Shown one piece after another: positions 9,977 through 21,579 of a DNA stretch of 64,000 nucleotides (positions are counted from its first letter, which is position 1; every line of letters starts with the position of its first letter). The notes beneath the pieces were generated by a model. It was given only the letters and a program-made list of their open reading frames with translations. It did not search any database and was not told where the DNA came from. Position numbers and translations under genes: made by a program. The DNA comes from Diphasiastrum complanatum (taxonomy: Eukaryota; Streptophyta; Lycopodiopsida; Lycopodiales; Lycopodiaceae). The stretch covers positions 19,474,702 to 19,538,701 of the forward strand of contig CM055094.1 in the NCBI GenBank assembly GCA_029204225.1, given 5' to 3'.

Positions 9977-10870
9977 CTAATTTTTGGTGTTAAAGCATGT
10001 TAACACATTCACATCACAATGCATATGAGATTTCAAAACAAGATGAAAAAGCTCATACTTAGAATTATGTAGTTTTTCCATAACTTCCACCAAGGAAACC
10101 ATCAGTGATGGGAGTACATTAGTCTCCCCATAAATAGAGACTATCTGGTCAAACTTATCTTTAAATACAATATTATGGTTTTTAAAATCTATTTTCAACG
10201 AATCTGATTTATCAAAAAACCATTCATATCCTAGGATTACATAAGTTCTATCAAGATTCATAACATGGAAGTCGAGCCGCTCAACATGATCTTGCATCCG
10301 AACCTCCAAATTAGGGACTTTCACATCCCAAACTTCTGTGTCTGACCCTGAGGCTAGAGGACCACATAATGTTGAGCACTGGCCATGGTGGGCACCCGAA
10401 GCTTCTATACAAGCCGCACATTCAAAAAGTTGTGAGTACCTCCAAATTCAAACATTATACTTATGTCTTTTCCTAGAATATTGCCTTTAACTTGAAACCA
10501 TTGATTAGACTTGAAAGAAAGTGTACTGAAGTTACAAGTATATTCACAACCATTTAACAAATCAACTTTCAATTCACAACCATTTAACAAATCGACTTTC
10601 AATTTACCTGTCGGTAAATCCATCGCCATGAAACTTGATGATTTATTTTCCCTCTCGGATCTCTGTTTGGCATGATGCCCAAGTTTGTTGGCAAGCAGTA
10701 GCTTCTAGTTCATCAAAAAATAGATTTTTTATCTTATTATTTTTTGGCTTTTCATTCTTAGGCTTTTGGGCTGATTGGCTGTGCAAACTCTTCCGTGAGG
10801 CAATCACGGTGCTATCGTAGGCTTTAGCTACTCGGATAGCATCTTTCAATATGGAGGACATTCCCTTTGC
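9977..10870 (-). pseudogene. Ty3/gypsy aspartic-protease segment (broken)
   Basis: Three minus-strand frames: 10861-10643 (KDAIRVAKAYDSTVIASRKS, a gag/linker piece), 10629-10405 and 10324-9977. The second reads QWFQVKGNILGKDISIMF and then EFGGTHNFLN, aligning with the D-F/S-G-A/S-T-H-N-F active-site region of plant gypsy proteases; Asp is Glu here, so it should be inactive. The third has VMNLDRTYVILGYEWFF and IDFKNHNIVFKDK, the usual protease C-terminal part. No gypsy RT or integrase follows, and downstream DNA is module G in opposite orientation. Confidence 0.7.
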
Positions 10871-11230
10871 ACTTTTTTTTTAAGGCTTTCAATTGCCTTA
10901 ACCCAAAAAAGTAAATAGGAAAAAGTAATGGCAAACCTAAATGCAATAAAGGAACTTCCAAAATTCCTATTCAAGAGCAAAAATTCCAAAATCCCCCCCC
11001 CCATTAATATAACTAGTAACATTATTCTCAAAGCATCTACGATGAGCTACAAACAACACTTGGAGAGTAAAGAATTAGGAATCTGTCAAATACTCTTGCA
11101 TCTAGTATTTGGAAAGTTAGACATAATGATAGTATCATAAGAATGAGTTAGAGAAGCTTGTGAAGCCATCCAGTGGTGTGTTGTTGTTTTATTAGTTGCC
11201 TAGATACATATCAAGCTACCCCAAGTTACC
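10870..11230 (-). repeat. Interspersed repeat, inverted copy
   Basis: The minus-strand relative of the 2100-2530 module, with a C-run at 10993-11002. It lies directly downstream of the RT relic, and the RT frame runs into it at about 11230. Confidence 0.55.
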
Positions 11231-12117
11231 ACAGACCTATTATATGAGTTAAACACAGGTCTATATGAGGCAAGGTGTATATATTGCAAAAAGCAAAAAG
11301 GAAGGTCTCCCCTTTTATCATATTTGGACAGATGTGTACAACCGGTAATTGGGTTAAAGGTAATTGTAATATTCATAAAGTTCACCAAATTACATGTGTT
11401 GTCGTTTCCGTCTATCTCAAGGTATTCTAGGGGATAGATCCAAAAAGGATTGTCAGGTGTTCTTGGTTGAGTCTTGTCTAGGAAACGTCCAACCGTATGA
11501 TTATTGATAAAGCATATATTGTCAATGTACCTGAACGAATATTTGAAGTCGTTTATAAATATAATTTCCCCTAATCTTGCAAGCCTCTTAATAAACTACA
11601 TTTAAAAAAAAGAAAGGTACCAATTACAAGACATTGGTGAATATGAAAAACCCATTGGTATTCCCCCAACCTGTCGCCAAGTATGATCCCCAAGTCTGAT
11701 AATGCAATTGTCTATCAAATAGGAATTCCAAATGCATAAGGTATTCTTGCGGTCTATAGTACTCCATTCATATGAACCTGTATTTTTCGAAACCCATTTA
11801 AAATCATTGGTTCCAGATATTCGTTTGTATTTGAGCAATTTGATTTTGGCAATTTTAGATGCCGAACAAATCATTTTAGTCATAATAGTTTTCAAATCGT
11901 CAATCCCGTTCAAAGGAATATTGCTTTTTTGGGGGTAACCTAATTCTTTGCTTGCTGGTTTTTTGAGTTTGTAATGCAATTTTAGGCTGAAATTTTCAGC
12001 ACACAAGGCTTGTAGGAGGGCGAGTTCCTGCATCCATCTAATGTGTGGTTTCGACACATTTTGGTGCTGATTTTTTAGATTTGATACTTGCTGTTTTTTG
12101 TGTCTTTTTGGGCACAT
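11200..12117 (-). pseudogene. Penelope-like-type reverse transcriptase, left copy
   Basis: The frame 12117-11602 opens with MCPKRHKKQQVSNLKNQ (basic) and runs through LIDNCIIRLGDHTWRQVGGI into the motif GIPMGFSYSPMSCNWYLSFF, where an A-rich indel near 11600 breaks it. Beyond, another frame carries the catalytic box, but it reads YIDN (Asn codon at 11518-11520) in place of YIDD, then the C-terminal part with FNPITGCTHLSKYDKRGDLP. The GIPMG, YIDD and YDKRGD signatures resemble reverse transcriptases of the Penelope-like group found in protists, animals and some plants. The N-terminal RT motifs are not visible, so it is probably 5' truncated. A G-box/TATA block lies upstream on the same strand. 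Confidence 0.65.
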
Positions 12118-12149
12118 TTAGGGTTTGAAAAAGTTTATCTTCTTGGCTG

Positions 12150-12600
12150 GTTTTTATGGCAAGAGATTTGAGCCCACCTATATATATATATAGATCTCTA
12201 GGTCCACTCAAGCCTACGTGGCACAGGGCCCAGTTGACTTGACATACAAGGTTATGGTAGGCCTACATGGCTTGCCACATGGCAACCCTCAACCCTGCAT
12301 GATTTGCCATGTGGTAGACCTACGTGGCTTGCCATGTGGTAGTGTGCGATAGGCTTCGCAAATAGCAGACCACGTAGGCAGAGCCTGGTTGGCTTGCCAG
12401 CCTATGATGGGCCTACGTGGCTTGCCACGTGACTAGCCCCAAGCCTGCATGATTTGCCACATGGCAGTCATACGTGACTTGACACGTGGGCACCTATCAC
12501 AGCCTTGGTCAATCGCAGGCCTATGTGGCCTGCTACACAAGTCTATGGTAGGCCATGTGGTAAACCACACAAGCCTATGGTAGGACTTAGTGGTTGTAGT
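12150..12600. repeat. Degenerate GGCTTGCCACATGG-type array
   Basis: Relative of 4425-5200, inverted relative to 56940-57380. It lies between the TATA block and the RT frame, so a transcript from the TATA box would carry it as a long 5' leader. Confidence 0.7.
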
Positions 12601-12686
12601 TGTAGCCTTGTAGCCTCAACTCGTCGTATGTTGACCTTTCTGAAATCCCTGGAATCACCGGCCATTGTACAATCCCCGGGAATGGA

Positions 12687-13105
12687 CTTATATAGGAGAA
12701 AAAAGTTGGCACGTGTGAATCCCAGCGACACGTGGCCCAGTCAGTAGCTGACATGTGGAACCACACGTTTGTATACGCATTTGTGAAACTGCACATCTGG
12801 ATCAACACGTGTGGGATCCCATGTGGGGACACGTGGCTGAATGGATCAGTGACATGTGTTCTTGCATGTATCGGCTTGCACGTGTGGTCACGTGGCCCAA
12901 TCAGTACTTGACGTGTGGGACCACACTTCTTTATCCGCATGTGTGAAACTTGCACATGTGGCCATGTGGTCGAATGGCTTGGTGACGTGTGTTCTGGCAC
13001 GTGTTATCTCGCACGTGTGGGCTCGTGGCCGAATGGCAGATTGACGTGTATTGTAGCACGTGTGGTCTCACACGTGTGGACTGTTGTATTACGTGCCGTA
13101 GATCT
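12687..13105 (-). promoter_or_regulatory. G-box-dense promoter-like block with TATA box
   Basis: On the minus strand a TATATAA box (12694-12688) is preceded by about 400 bp holding ten perfect CACGTG palindromes plus many ACGTG/GACGTG variants. Chance expectation for a given 6-mer in 400 bp is about 0.1. CACGTG is the plant G-box/ABRE core bound by bZIP and bHLH factors. The block is partly built of tandem units of about 160 bp with TTGGGCCACGTG. It points toward the RT relic at 12117. Confidence 0.6.
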
Positions 13106-13207
13106 GATCCGTTGTTGGATCGACGAGTGTACGGCTTGGGTTTTATTGGTTCTAGCTATATAAATGTTGTTTGATCAGTTAAACATTTCGCTTAGTTTTG
13201 GATTTTC

Positions 13208-13500
13208 ACTCCCTGTAGCTCTTGGTGTGTGAACCAAATGACATTCCACCTTAAAATCACCTATTCTAGGAACATTGAGTGGTGTGTCACTCATATGATT
13301 CTTAATTATCTCTGGATATTTTGTTTTACTAAAAATCCAAAATAGAATTTCATGATCTTCTTTAAAACCTGTTTGAAACTTGTTTCCTGTCTGGTAAGGT
13401 GGATCCTTTCAGATTTTTTCTCGACAGTGGAGCATATTCTGTGGGAAGATCGATATGGAGATGATATTTAGACATCTTAATAATCGATAGATTAATCTAG
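13208..13500 (-). pseudogene. Internally deleted module C
   Basis: The C-terminal segment (FKEDHEILFWIFSKT) is joined to the first codons of the MSKYH part; the middle of the gene, intron included, is gone. The same junction occurs at 56090-56400, with a further small deletion here. It ends just upstream of the G-box block. Confidence 0.55.
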
Positions 13501-13559
13501 TAGAAAACCAACTTGTTATATATCTTGTAAGCTATTAAAACTATTCTTAATTATAAAAA

Positions 13560-13935
13560 AAGATTAATTGGAAAAGTTTGAAATGACCTTTGCGCTCTTT
13601 TTGATCCATCACACTCCAAGTTTCTTGCTTTATATGCAAAATCAAAGCTTTGCAGTTATGAGCAAAATAAGCAAAATATTTTTTCAATATATGTGTGTTG
13701 AAATTGCAAATTTCTGAATTGCAAAACTTTGAAATAACCTTGCCGCTCCATTTGATTCAACACACTCCGTATTTTCTGAATTTCAAGATTCACGTCGGCG
13801 CTCATTGTGATCCAAAATATTCAAAGTTTCTTGCCATGATTTTCAGATCGATAAGACTGTTTTTCTTTGATGTGAACGCTTTGAGTAGATGGAAAGAAAA
13901 CTTTGATGTGGAATATGATTTGCATTTACATGAGA
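13560..13935 (-). repeat. Linker between modules B and C, copy 2
   Basis: Copy of 6765-7190 with the three DQ-ERQ-type segments, interrupted frames. Confidence 0.4.
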
Positions 13936-13942
13936 AGTTATG

Positions 13943-15050
13943 CTAGTTAATGGTAGAAAATAGAATCTTGAAGTATGGACCCCACGCATTGTGGCTATCC
14001 AACTTCCAGTTAACTACATACGTTACTAGTGAGGTCAAGCTCCATATCATCTGAGTCTGTTTCATCTGATGAAGCATGACGCTTCGCTCGTATCTTGGTC
14101 CTTTGCCTGGATTGTTGTGTTGGTGGTGGTTGGACGAGTGTGGTGGTGTCTTCATGTTGAGCAAAAGACTCTTCAGCAGAATGATCCTTCGTCTGTGACA
14201 TAGAGGACATGGGTGTCTTTCTCGATGTAAGCTTCACTAGGCCAACTGTTTGGTTCTTTGCAGTTGGCCCTTGTGGAGAGAAGGAACTCTTTCTCTTTTG
14301 AGAAGCCACTTGCGTGGAATCTGTTGCAATAGGCCTAGAAGTAGAGTTGGTATTCTTGGCTGGTTCTGAGGGAGTCTCCCAAGCTTTTATCTGCTAGCAT
14401 CAAGTGGTCTCGAACTCGAGGTCGGTGGCTCAACTGCTACAGTGACATCTATCAGAAGATAGCCCAATAATTGGAGGTTTGCTTGTTCTTGATATAGTCA
14501 TGGAGGCAGTTGGAAGCAAACTGGGCCCAGTCATAAAGGTTCTGATCGTGTAGTCTAGAATCAGCCATCATGTGGAATAGTTTCATGGGGATACGCATGA
14601 TCTTGGACCTATAGCGCTATGTATATTTCGTCAGATAGGCGCATGGAGCAGCTAAGGGCTTATCATTTATGACCTCGATACGGTAACCATCTTTTTTTTT
14701 CCATTTGTCCACTGAGGGGTCTATGTATTTGAAATATGTTGTGGATTCAATCTTTTTGAGGGTCCTGTTGACTGTGTTTGGTCCCCTAGGGAAGCCAAAT
14801 GTATTGAGGTCAGCTCCAGAAATAGGGATAGTATAAACAAAATTTTGGTTAGGAGAACTGGAAAATCTGATGGTGTGGTTATAAGCAATATGCAATAGAA
14901 ATGGGCTCTAATAGCCACTAAAAAGAGGAAGTTGGAACTCTATGTGGCTCAAGAACTAGTGTGCCTCCTGGTACCAAGTGTTCATCTCAGAGATATCGAG
15001 GCTTTCCATGGTGATGTCAATTATGTCTTGAGTTGGGTCATCAGAACTGG
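13943..15050 (-). pseudogene. Module B, left copy 2
   Basis: This copy carries the alternative C-terminal region: a frame from 14309 to 14010 encodes SFSPQGPTAKNQTVGL, then a Ser/Thr/Gln-rich stretch with HEDTTTLVQPPPTQQ and SDETDSDDMELDL, which is absent from the 7196 copy. It lacks the FEEFHGPKG insert. The middle frame (14895-14617) has a 9-bp deletion removing the MLPP start found elsewhere, which links it in frame with the upstream segment. The stop after the N-terminal frame is at 14956-14958. Confidence 0.5.
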
Positions 15051-15189
15051 AAGATGTTGTGGCAGACAAGTTCTGGACTCGGCTGATGACCCTGTTGAAG
15101 GTTCGGCTCTGGTAACAGACAAGTGGAGTCTCGGCTCGATCGACTGTGGAGGGCTTCGGATCGGTCGACTTTTGATGGACTCGGCTCAG

Positions 15190-15310
15190 TCAACTTTGTA
15201 TGTAGAGTATGGACGCTCAATTCGTTCCACAATGAATGTAGAGTATGTACGCTAAGCTCAGTCCACGGTGATTGTAGAGTATGGGGGTGCGGCTCTATGA
15301 GCAGTGTATG
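15190..15310. repeat. 39-bp minisatellite, copy 2
   Basis: About three units of the TATGGACGCTC/GTCCAC repeat, diverged from the 8430 copy. Confidence 0.65.
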
Positions 15311-15489
15311 TAGAGTATTGCTCGGCAGTGTATGGAGAATAGAAATTTGTGGAAAAATTTGGAGCAATGTCGCTCTGATAGGATGTGGAAACGATGATGT
15401 TTCTTCGCGATAACGTACTAGTAGAGAGATTTCAACCCAAATCGGTGTTGAATGTGTGGTTTTGACAAGCTGCAGTAGCACCACCCCTC

Positions 15490-16170
15490 AGCCTTCTCGT
15501 GCTAGATGTGACGATTTTTGTGTAATGTAGCAAGTCTCGACAGCTTAGGATTTTTGAAAATGGATGATGATGGCACTCTGGATCCGTGGTGGATGTATGT
15601 AGATGGTGTCCAAGGATGCAAAGGAGTAATCAAGCACGGTCGTAGCGAATGATAGATCGCCACTAAAAGATGGAAAATCGATCCTTTGAAGCTATAGCTT
15701 TTCAAAGCTTATGAATTCCATTTCCATGCTTGAAGAAGGAAGTGCCAGCATCAAATCTTCTCCCATCAGAGTTTGTTTTCATTTCCTAAAAAGCATGCAT
15801 GGCAACATAGCAGTAAAGCGTGATATTGTGAATTTTTGTAATGTTCTGCAACATTTGCTTACATACATAGCTACACCAAATGAGAAAATTAAGGACCTAG
15901 ATTCTTAAAGAGTTTTATGAGGTTGAAGTTCTAGTTTTTCTACAAATCAACTTCCTCTGAAAGTTTCTTTTTGGTGGAAATGATACTATTTATACCAAGT
16001 GTAGGCTAATTTATAATGGCAAAGATCGAGTTCACAGCTCACCATGATTATGATCATTTGCAAGTAGCCTATTATAAGCAAATTGTGCTGCACTTTCGTG
16101 TTATCTTAGCACATTTGAATGTAGCTTGTGATATTATCGGTTCGATATTCTAGTAGCTTTTCTGCACCAT
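15490..16170 (+). other. Duplicated segment with two conserved short ORFs
   Basis: Shared with 21580-22220, 26530-26880, 30000-30830, 44850-45230, 48400-49080 and 53400-54080. A 65-codon frame at 15711-15908 (MNSISMLEEGSASIKSSP start, IATPNEKIKDLDS end) is kept at 30285-30482 and nearly whole at 53658-53840. About 110 bp later a frame containing KIEFTAHHDYDHLQVAYYKQ is kept at 48427-48609 and 53413-53595. No family is recognised; these may be exons of one decayed gene. Confidence 0.35.
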
Positions 16171-17435
16171 TAGAGGTAAGAGAAAGAGAGCACAATCAGA
16201 TAATGATGCAATAGGTTGGTCCGGTATCTCCAATTTCTAGGAATTTGGTCATGAAGACAATCCGGCTCGAATCATGCACAGAAAAATTGATGAGTGTTTG
16301 CCATCTTGTTTGCATGTATGTGATGATTTTTGTTGTTTAATTATATCGATGTCGATTGAAACTATGATAACTTCCTGGTTGTCATTCGTAATATTAAAAG
16401 TTTTTTTTCACCTTATCTTGGGGCAAGTTGACAAATAGCAAGGTAACAAATTGGGACTCGGCAAGAACTCACTCCAAATGACTTTTTGAGCTTCACTAAC
16501 TTGTTCTCATGAATTTATCATTGTGTCTAACTTGCCATATACCAGTTTTATAAGTATTTGCTTGATGCTTTACTCTTAAATGAACCATAATGGTACCCCC
16601 CTTTGCATGTGCCATAGTCCTAGAGCTCTAAAATTAACAATGTATACACATGTATGGAAGTTTTCAAGACATACTGATGTTTTTGCATCCACTTGTCTTT
16701 AAGCTTAAACATGTTCTTTGTAGTTCCTGAAGAAGTCTTGAAAGTTTGAAGCTTGTGTGTTAAGCCAAGTGTTGTTGTAGTTCATCGTAGATGCTTGGAG
16801 TTCATTATTGGCCACCTCCAAGGACATAGCCTTAAAAAAATTTGTCTAGGCCCCTTCATTTTTTAACACTTGCTTCTTGTACAACCAAATTACCTTCCAA
16901 TTTTTTCAAGCCTATTTGTGGTAAAGTGTCTCACATCTCTATGGAACATATGCACAAAAGTGAATCACTTTCTGCCACGTGATGATAGTGATACATTGTG
17001 CACTAGGGAATCACATTGTTGATAAGTTGGATTCACATTTACATCATGAAGCAAATAGTCTTGTAAGTTTCGTGTTCAACTGGATCGGAAGCTCACTACA
17101 ATGGATGTTGAGATTAATATATCATGCTATCTCTAGCCTAATAGCCACACACTAGATGGTTGGATCCAGAAAATATTCACACAAAGGGACACAAGTCTAC
17201 CACATAGGTCTGCCACATAGTTTTCAATCAATCAAAAAGGAAGGTAGATCCTTATCTTTGGTACTGTGATAGTTAGTTCTTAGACTTATTGAGATCTTAG
17301 AAATTAAATTTTAGGGTCAGCCCAAAGTTTATGACAATTGCTCATCAAGTGAATGCAATTCTAGTCAAGATTGTGTTCAATTTTGCTTGATTTGTGATAT
17401 AGTTTGGATTGATTATTGCTTGATGATTCAACTGA
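16170..17435. other. Non-coding duplicated DNA
   Basis: No supported gene. It is an inverted copy of 52090-53380. It contains a diverged member of the interspersed repeat (16400-16570) and a segment (16980-17330) that recurs near 29650-29900, 35270-35530, 48020-48270 and 52350-52610. Confidence 0.5.
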
Positions 17436-17439
17436 TCTT

Positions 17440-18612
17440 GTAGAAATTATTTGAAGAAGCATATTTATGTGCATATGATTCCTTTTGGTTCAGGTTAGTT
17501 GAATCCTATATCCTTGTGAAGTCGAGATCAAGGAGGAGGCAGTTTTACATCCAATTTTTATGCAAATTCAAGCTAGTTTCCATTCTTGTTAACATTAATA
17601 GATATGATTTGGCTTAAGATCGGGTAGGATCATATTGAGAGGTCAAGTTTTGAGCTTTCTCAAGTCCCTAGGTAGTGGGATACCTAGTCTTTTAATCATT
17701 TCTATTTTGCATCTATTCAAAAAGAAGCAAACTCAAAGTCCAGCAAATCTTGGTCAAGAGGAAGAGGAGAGCTCTCATGAAGATTTCGTCATGATGCCAA
17801 GTTTCTCTTCTTCAAGCATAAGAGGTGAAGACCCTTGGTGGATAGATAGTGGGGCTAGCTCCCACATGACAAATAAGAGGGAGTATTTTTCAACCTTATC
17901 TACCTATGAAGGACCTATCAAGTCAATTTTTACAACAAATAATTATGCTTGTAAGATAGAAGGAATAGGATCCATACCTTTATGCTTGGGATTTTCAAGG
18001 AAAATCAAGATTGATGGAGTACTTTACATTTTTAGTATCACTAAGAACTTGCTTAGTCTAGGACAATTGCTTGACAATGGTTTGATTGTGGAGTTCGCCA
18101 CAAATACATGTAACATCGAGAAGGATGGCAAGATCATTGCTAAAGGCATAAGGTTTGGAAGATTGTTCAAACTAGATGCCTATGTGGATGCTAATATTGT
18201 GATGCTAGCCAAGGAGACCAAGCTATCCAACCATATTCTATGGCACAAAAGACTTGGCCACATCAACTCAAAATCATGGAGATCATGTGCAAGGAGGAGC
18301 TTGCCTCAGGACTTCCAAGATCCTTAGCAAAGTTTATATGATATTCCAACTCTCTACAATGACAACATTTCAGTCCAACACCTTGCAACCAACCCAATCT
18401 TCCATGCAAGACCAAAACATATCGAGATCTCTCATCATTTTGTGTCAGAGAAGGTGCAATCTAAGGAGATATCTTTGGAGCATGTGGCAAGTAGTGAATG
18501 TGTTGCTGATATCCTCACTAAACCACTTCAAAGAGCTGCATTTGTGAAGTTAAGGTCAGCCCTAGGGTTGATAGCAATTCTATGTTATCTTCAAACTAGT
18601 TGTGAGGAGGAG
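17440..18612 (+). mobile_element. Internally deleted Ty1/copia derivative, copy 1
   Basis: The gag leader and first gag codons (to about 17562) are followed by an unrelated spacer, then a frame 17635-18327 with a protease active site WWIDSGASSHMTNKREYF, the IDGVLYI and LLSLGQLLDNG protease/linker motifs and the GAG-pre-integrase LWHKRLGHINSKS. Integrase and nearly all of the reverse transcriptase are missing; the sequence jumps to the RNase H end (KVQSKEISLEHVASSECVAD, then ILTKPLQ, 18442-18560). A purine-rich GAGGAGGAG tract follows, then a TGTT that begins a candidate LTR. It would need a helper to move. Confidence 0.8.
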
Positions 18613-19082
18613 TGTTATTTACACAAGCTAGTTTGCATGAATTCCACTTGTATATGACTTTGAGGCCATGATGTGAGATGTCACACATGCCAAAAGCATA
18701 GGATACCTTATTCTAAGTCAAATTGTTAACCTAGCTTTGGAATGATACCTTTGGAATGTGTCCAAAGAGTGCATAGATAGGGTAGAAAAAAAGTAGGAGC
18801 TTAAAATAGCAGTTTTTGCATTGTTTTTGGATCTCGAGGTATCGACCCTAAATAGGGTGGATCAACTGGATCTTTAGGTTGGATGTTAGGGTTAGGTTGT
18901 GATGATTACATAGAAGCCGTAATACGCTCAAATTCGAGCTCTACATGTATAAATATGTGATGGGATTTCCATCCAATTATGAGCAAAATTGAGATTTTCC
19001 TTCTTGACTAGTTTGAGTCTATGATTTGACTGATGAATGCTATTGGCTTATGCTTTTATCATTGAATGAGATTGGAGTTGCA
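18613..19082 (+). repeat. Candidate 3' LTR of the copia derivative
   Basis: Starts TGTTATTTAC right after the purine tract and may end at TGCA (19082), about 470 bp. The copies at 33399-33875 and 50589-51058 have matching ends and lengths. No second LTR is recognisable on the gag side, so the boundaries are inferred. Confidence 0.45.
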
Positions 19083-20090
19083 GGTATAGTACGCAGGCAG
19101 CAGCAAGCCGTACATCCACATGTGTGAAGAGTTTTGGAGATAATTCATGGAGTTCAAGCCAAGATAAACTAGGAATCAATGCATTGATTAGTAATCTAGC
19201 TTCTAGATCTTGTTTGGATTTTAAGTAGGTGCTTTCTCCATCATTTCTAGAATCAAATGGGTTTATTTTGCTGTATTTTTATCAAAAAGAACCCCAACCT
19301 CCTACTAGTGGAAAAGTGGGTGATAAAGGGAAGTTGGCTGATGTCCTAGTTCAGGATAAATGTGGTTACAGTTGTCAAGGAAATTGTGGAAGAGGTGCAA
19401 ATTGACACTGCAATGGCTCCTTCAGAAAAACAAAAAATGTAAATGATCTTGATGATTTCTCGGAGTAATAAATTCTCTTTTATTTTAGAAAACAATTGCG
19501 TTTATATTTCTTGAAATATTGTGTATTGAAATCTTTTTGATTAATTTAATGTTTTTAAATTTGTTTGTATTAAAAATATAGATTTAGCAGTTTTTTAATG
19601 ATTTAAATATTAGCAAAACTAAAATTGCAACGAACTGTCAGTTTTTTAATATTTTTATTTTGCGTTGTGTTTAAATATAATTAAAGATTTAAAAACCAAT
19701 TAAAATTTTGTCATAATTTAAAAAATATTTTTCTTGATACAGAAATTGTGATTTAAAACACTTTTAAAATTTTTAAAAAAACATTGAAATTTTTTGTTTT
19801 AATAAGCAAAAAGGTTTTTTTTAGTTATTCTAATGGTTGTGTCCAATGATTTTATTTTGAATAGTATTATTATTTCATAAAAGCTAATTTGCAATTATTA
19901 ACAAAAATCTATTAACAAAATTTTAGTAGGTTGATTAATTTTCTTGCAAAATACAACATTTTTTTTAGCATTACAATATCTTTATTTGAAGCATTTTAAA
20001 TATGGATATTTTTTTATAAAATTTAAAAAAAACAACAAAAAAAAGAGCCTCCATGTCATTTTTTTTTTTTTTTGGGTCATCGTGTTTCAT
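19083..20090. other. Spacer, AT-rich in its second half
   Basis: 19083-19440 is shared with 33010-33400 and 50200-50590 but shows no frame. 19440-20090 is very AT-rich with homopolymers; its 3' part is shared with 8750-9080 and its inverted copies. Nothing functional seen. Confidence 0.5.
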
Positions 20091-20094
20091 GATG

Positions 20095-20995
20095 AACAAT
20101 CTTAGTAAATTCTTCAGTGGTGCATTCTTACAAAATCAGATGAATGGCTTTTTTATTTGGCTACACAAGCTCGCCAGAGATGTTGTCAAGTCACACCTAC
20201 TTTTCTCTTTTTATGCCAGCACATGATTGATTTGTTGCAAACCCTTTCTGTTAAACTCCTTGCCAACTTAGGAGATGCTGAAAACATCAGAGAGACTGAA
20301 CGCCTCCTCAAAAGAACAAATTTTTTCGCTGTCCAAGATAAATTCTTCCAAAACTCAAATGAAAGACCTGGTTCTTTCAACCTAAACAACCCTAGTTCGG
20401 TGGTTTTTGGACAAAATATGGGAAAAAGAAAGAAGTATACATGATATAAAGGAAAGAAAGGACAAGGGAGTGGTGCAAAAGAAGACTTACCGGCTAAAAG
20501 ACTAAACTTTTACAGGGATTAACTGGCTCACAGGATGTTGAGGATCTGCATAGAAGAACTCTCACTAGAAATATGGTGGATCGACTACAACTCAACACGC
20601 ACAAGGACAAGGCAAAGATATTTTTTCATTTACAATACTGTAATAGAATGTTTGAGACCATTCGTGTGAGACACTTTTACACTTGTATTTTACTACAGAT
20701 CTTTGGCCTTATATACACAAGTCCTTCCATAATATCGTGTTTGCTTGGTCATACTTACCTAACATCAAAAGTGAATGGTACTTTCTGTTTGATGTTTTCT
20801 GCAATTTTGAAATTGAAAATCTATCTTTATGTACTTGCTCTTTTCTGAAACATTTCAAAGATTTCATTTTGGAAAAATTTGATTATGTGCTTAAAATGGA
20901 CTGAAATATAATTAGAAGTATGTACCTCATAAAATCTTACCTATTTAGGAAAAACATCATTGAACTCTTGTTTTAAATATTGCATTAAAAGCTGT
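20095..20995 (+). pseudogene. Module G, copy 2 (longest first frame)
   Basis: The frame 20157-20444 (95 codons) reads from ATQARQRCCQV through LLANLGDAENIRETERLLKR and FFQNSNERPGSFNLNNPSSV to GQNMGKRKKYT; its inverted copy 31983-32270 is identical in length. A second frame 20573-20848 starts VDRLQLNTHKDKAKIF. An AG after a T-rich stretch near 20514 could be a splice acceptor, but no donor gives an open junction. Unknown function. Confidence 0.35.
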
Positions 20996-21003
20996 TCTTG
21001 ATG

Positions 21004-21233
21004 CTAATTTTTGGTGTTAAAGCATGTTAACACATTCACATCATCATTCACATCACAATGCATACGAGATTTCAAAACAAGATGAAAAAGCTCATACTTA
21101 GAATCATGTAGTTTTTCCATAACTTCCGCCGAGCAAACCATCGATGATGGGAGTACATTAGTCTCCCCATAAATAGAGACTATATGGTCAAACTTATCTT
21201 TAAATACCATAGTATGGTTTTTAAAATCTATTT
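21004..21233 (-). pseudogene. Gypsy protease C-terminal fragment
   Basis: The last 68 codons of the protease segment (VFKDKFDHIVSIYGETNVLP). It is cut at about 21233, where it abuts the minisatellite region of module B at a short TTTAAAA-type match. The same junction occurs at about 31196 and 49460. Confidence 0.6.
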
Positions 21234-21480
21234 ACAAGTGGAGTCTCGGCTCGATCGACTGTGGAGGGCTTCGGATCGGTCGACTTTTGATGGACTCGGC
21301 TCAGTCAACTTTGTATGCAGAGTATGGATGCTCAGCTTGGTCCACAGTGAATGCATAGTATGGATGCTTGGCTCGGCTCTATGAGCAGTGTATGTAGAGT
21401 ATTGCTAGGCAGTGTATGGAGACTAGAAATTTGTGGAAAAATTTGGAGCAATGTCGCTCTGATAGGATGTGGAAACGATG
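21234..21480. repeat. Minisatellite region fused to protease fragment
   Basis: Two to three 39-bp units plus flank, with the same order as upstream of module B, but no module B follows: the other side is the 21580-22220 segment. Confidence 0.6.
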
Positions 21481-21579
21481 ATGTTTCTTCACGATAACGT
21501 ACTAGTAGAGAGCTTTCAACCCAAATCGGTGTTGAATGTGTGGTTTTGACAAGCTCCAGTAGCACTACCCCTCAGCATT

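Noticed and set aside
20157-20600. Splicing of the two module G frames through GTATAC (about 20434) and the AG near 20514
   Set aside because: The predicted junction falls directly into a TAA in the copies checked, so this intron model is not supported.
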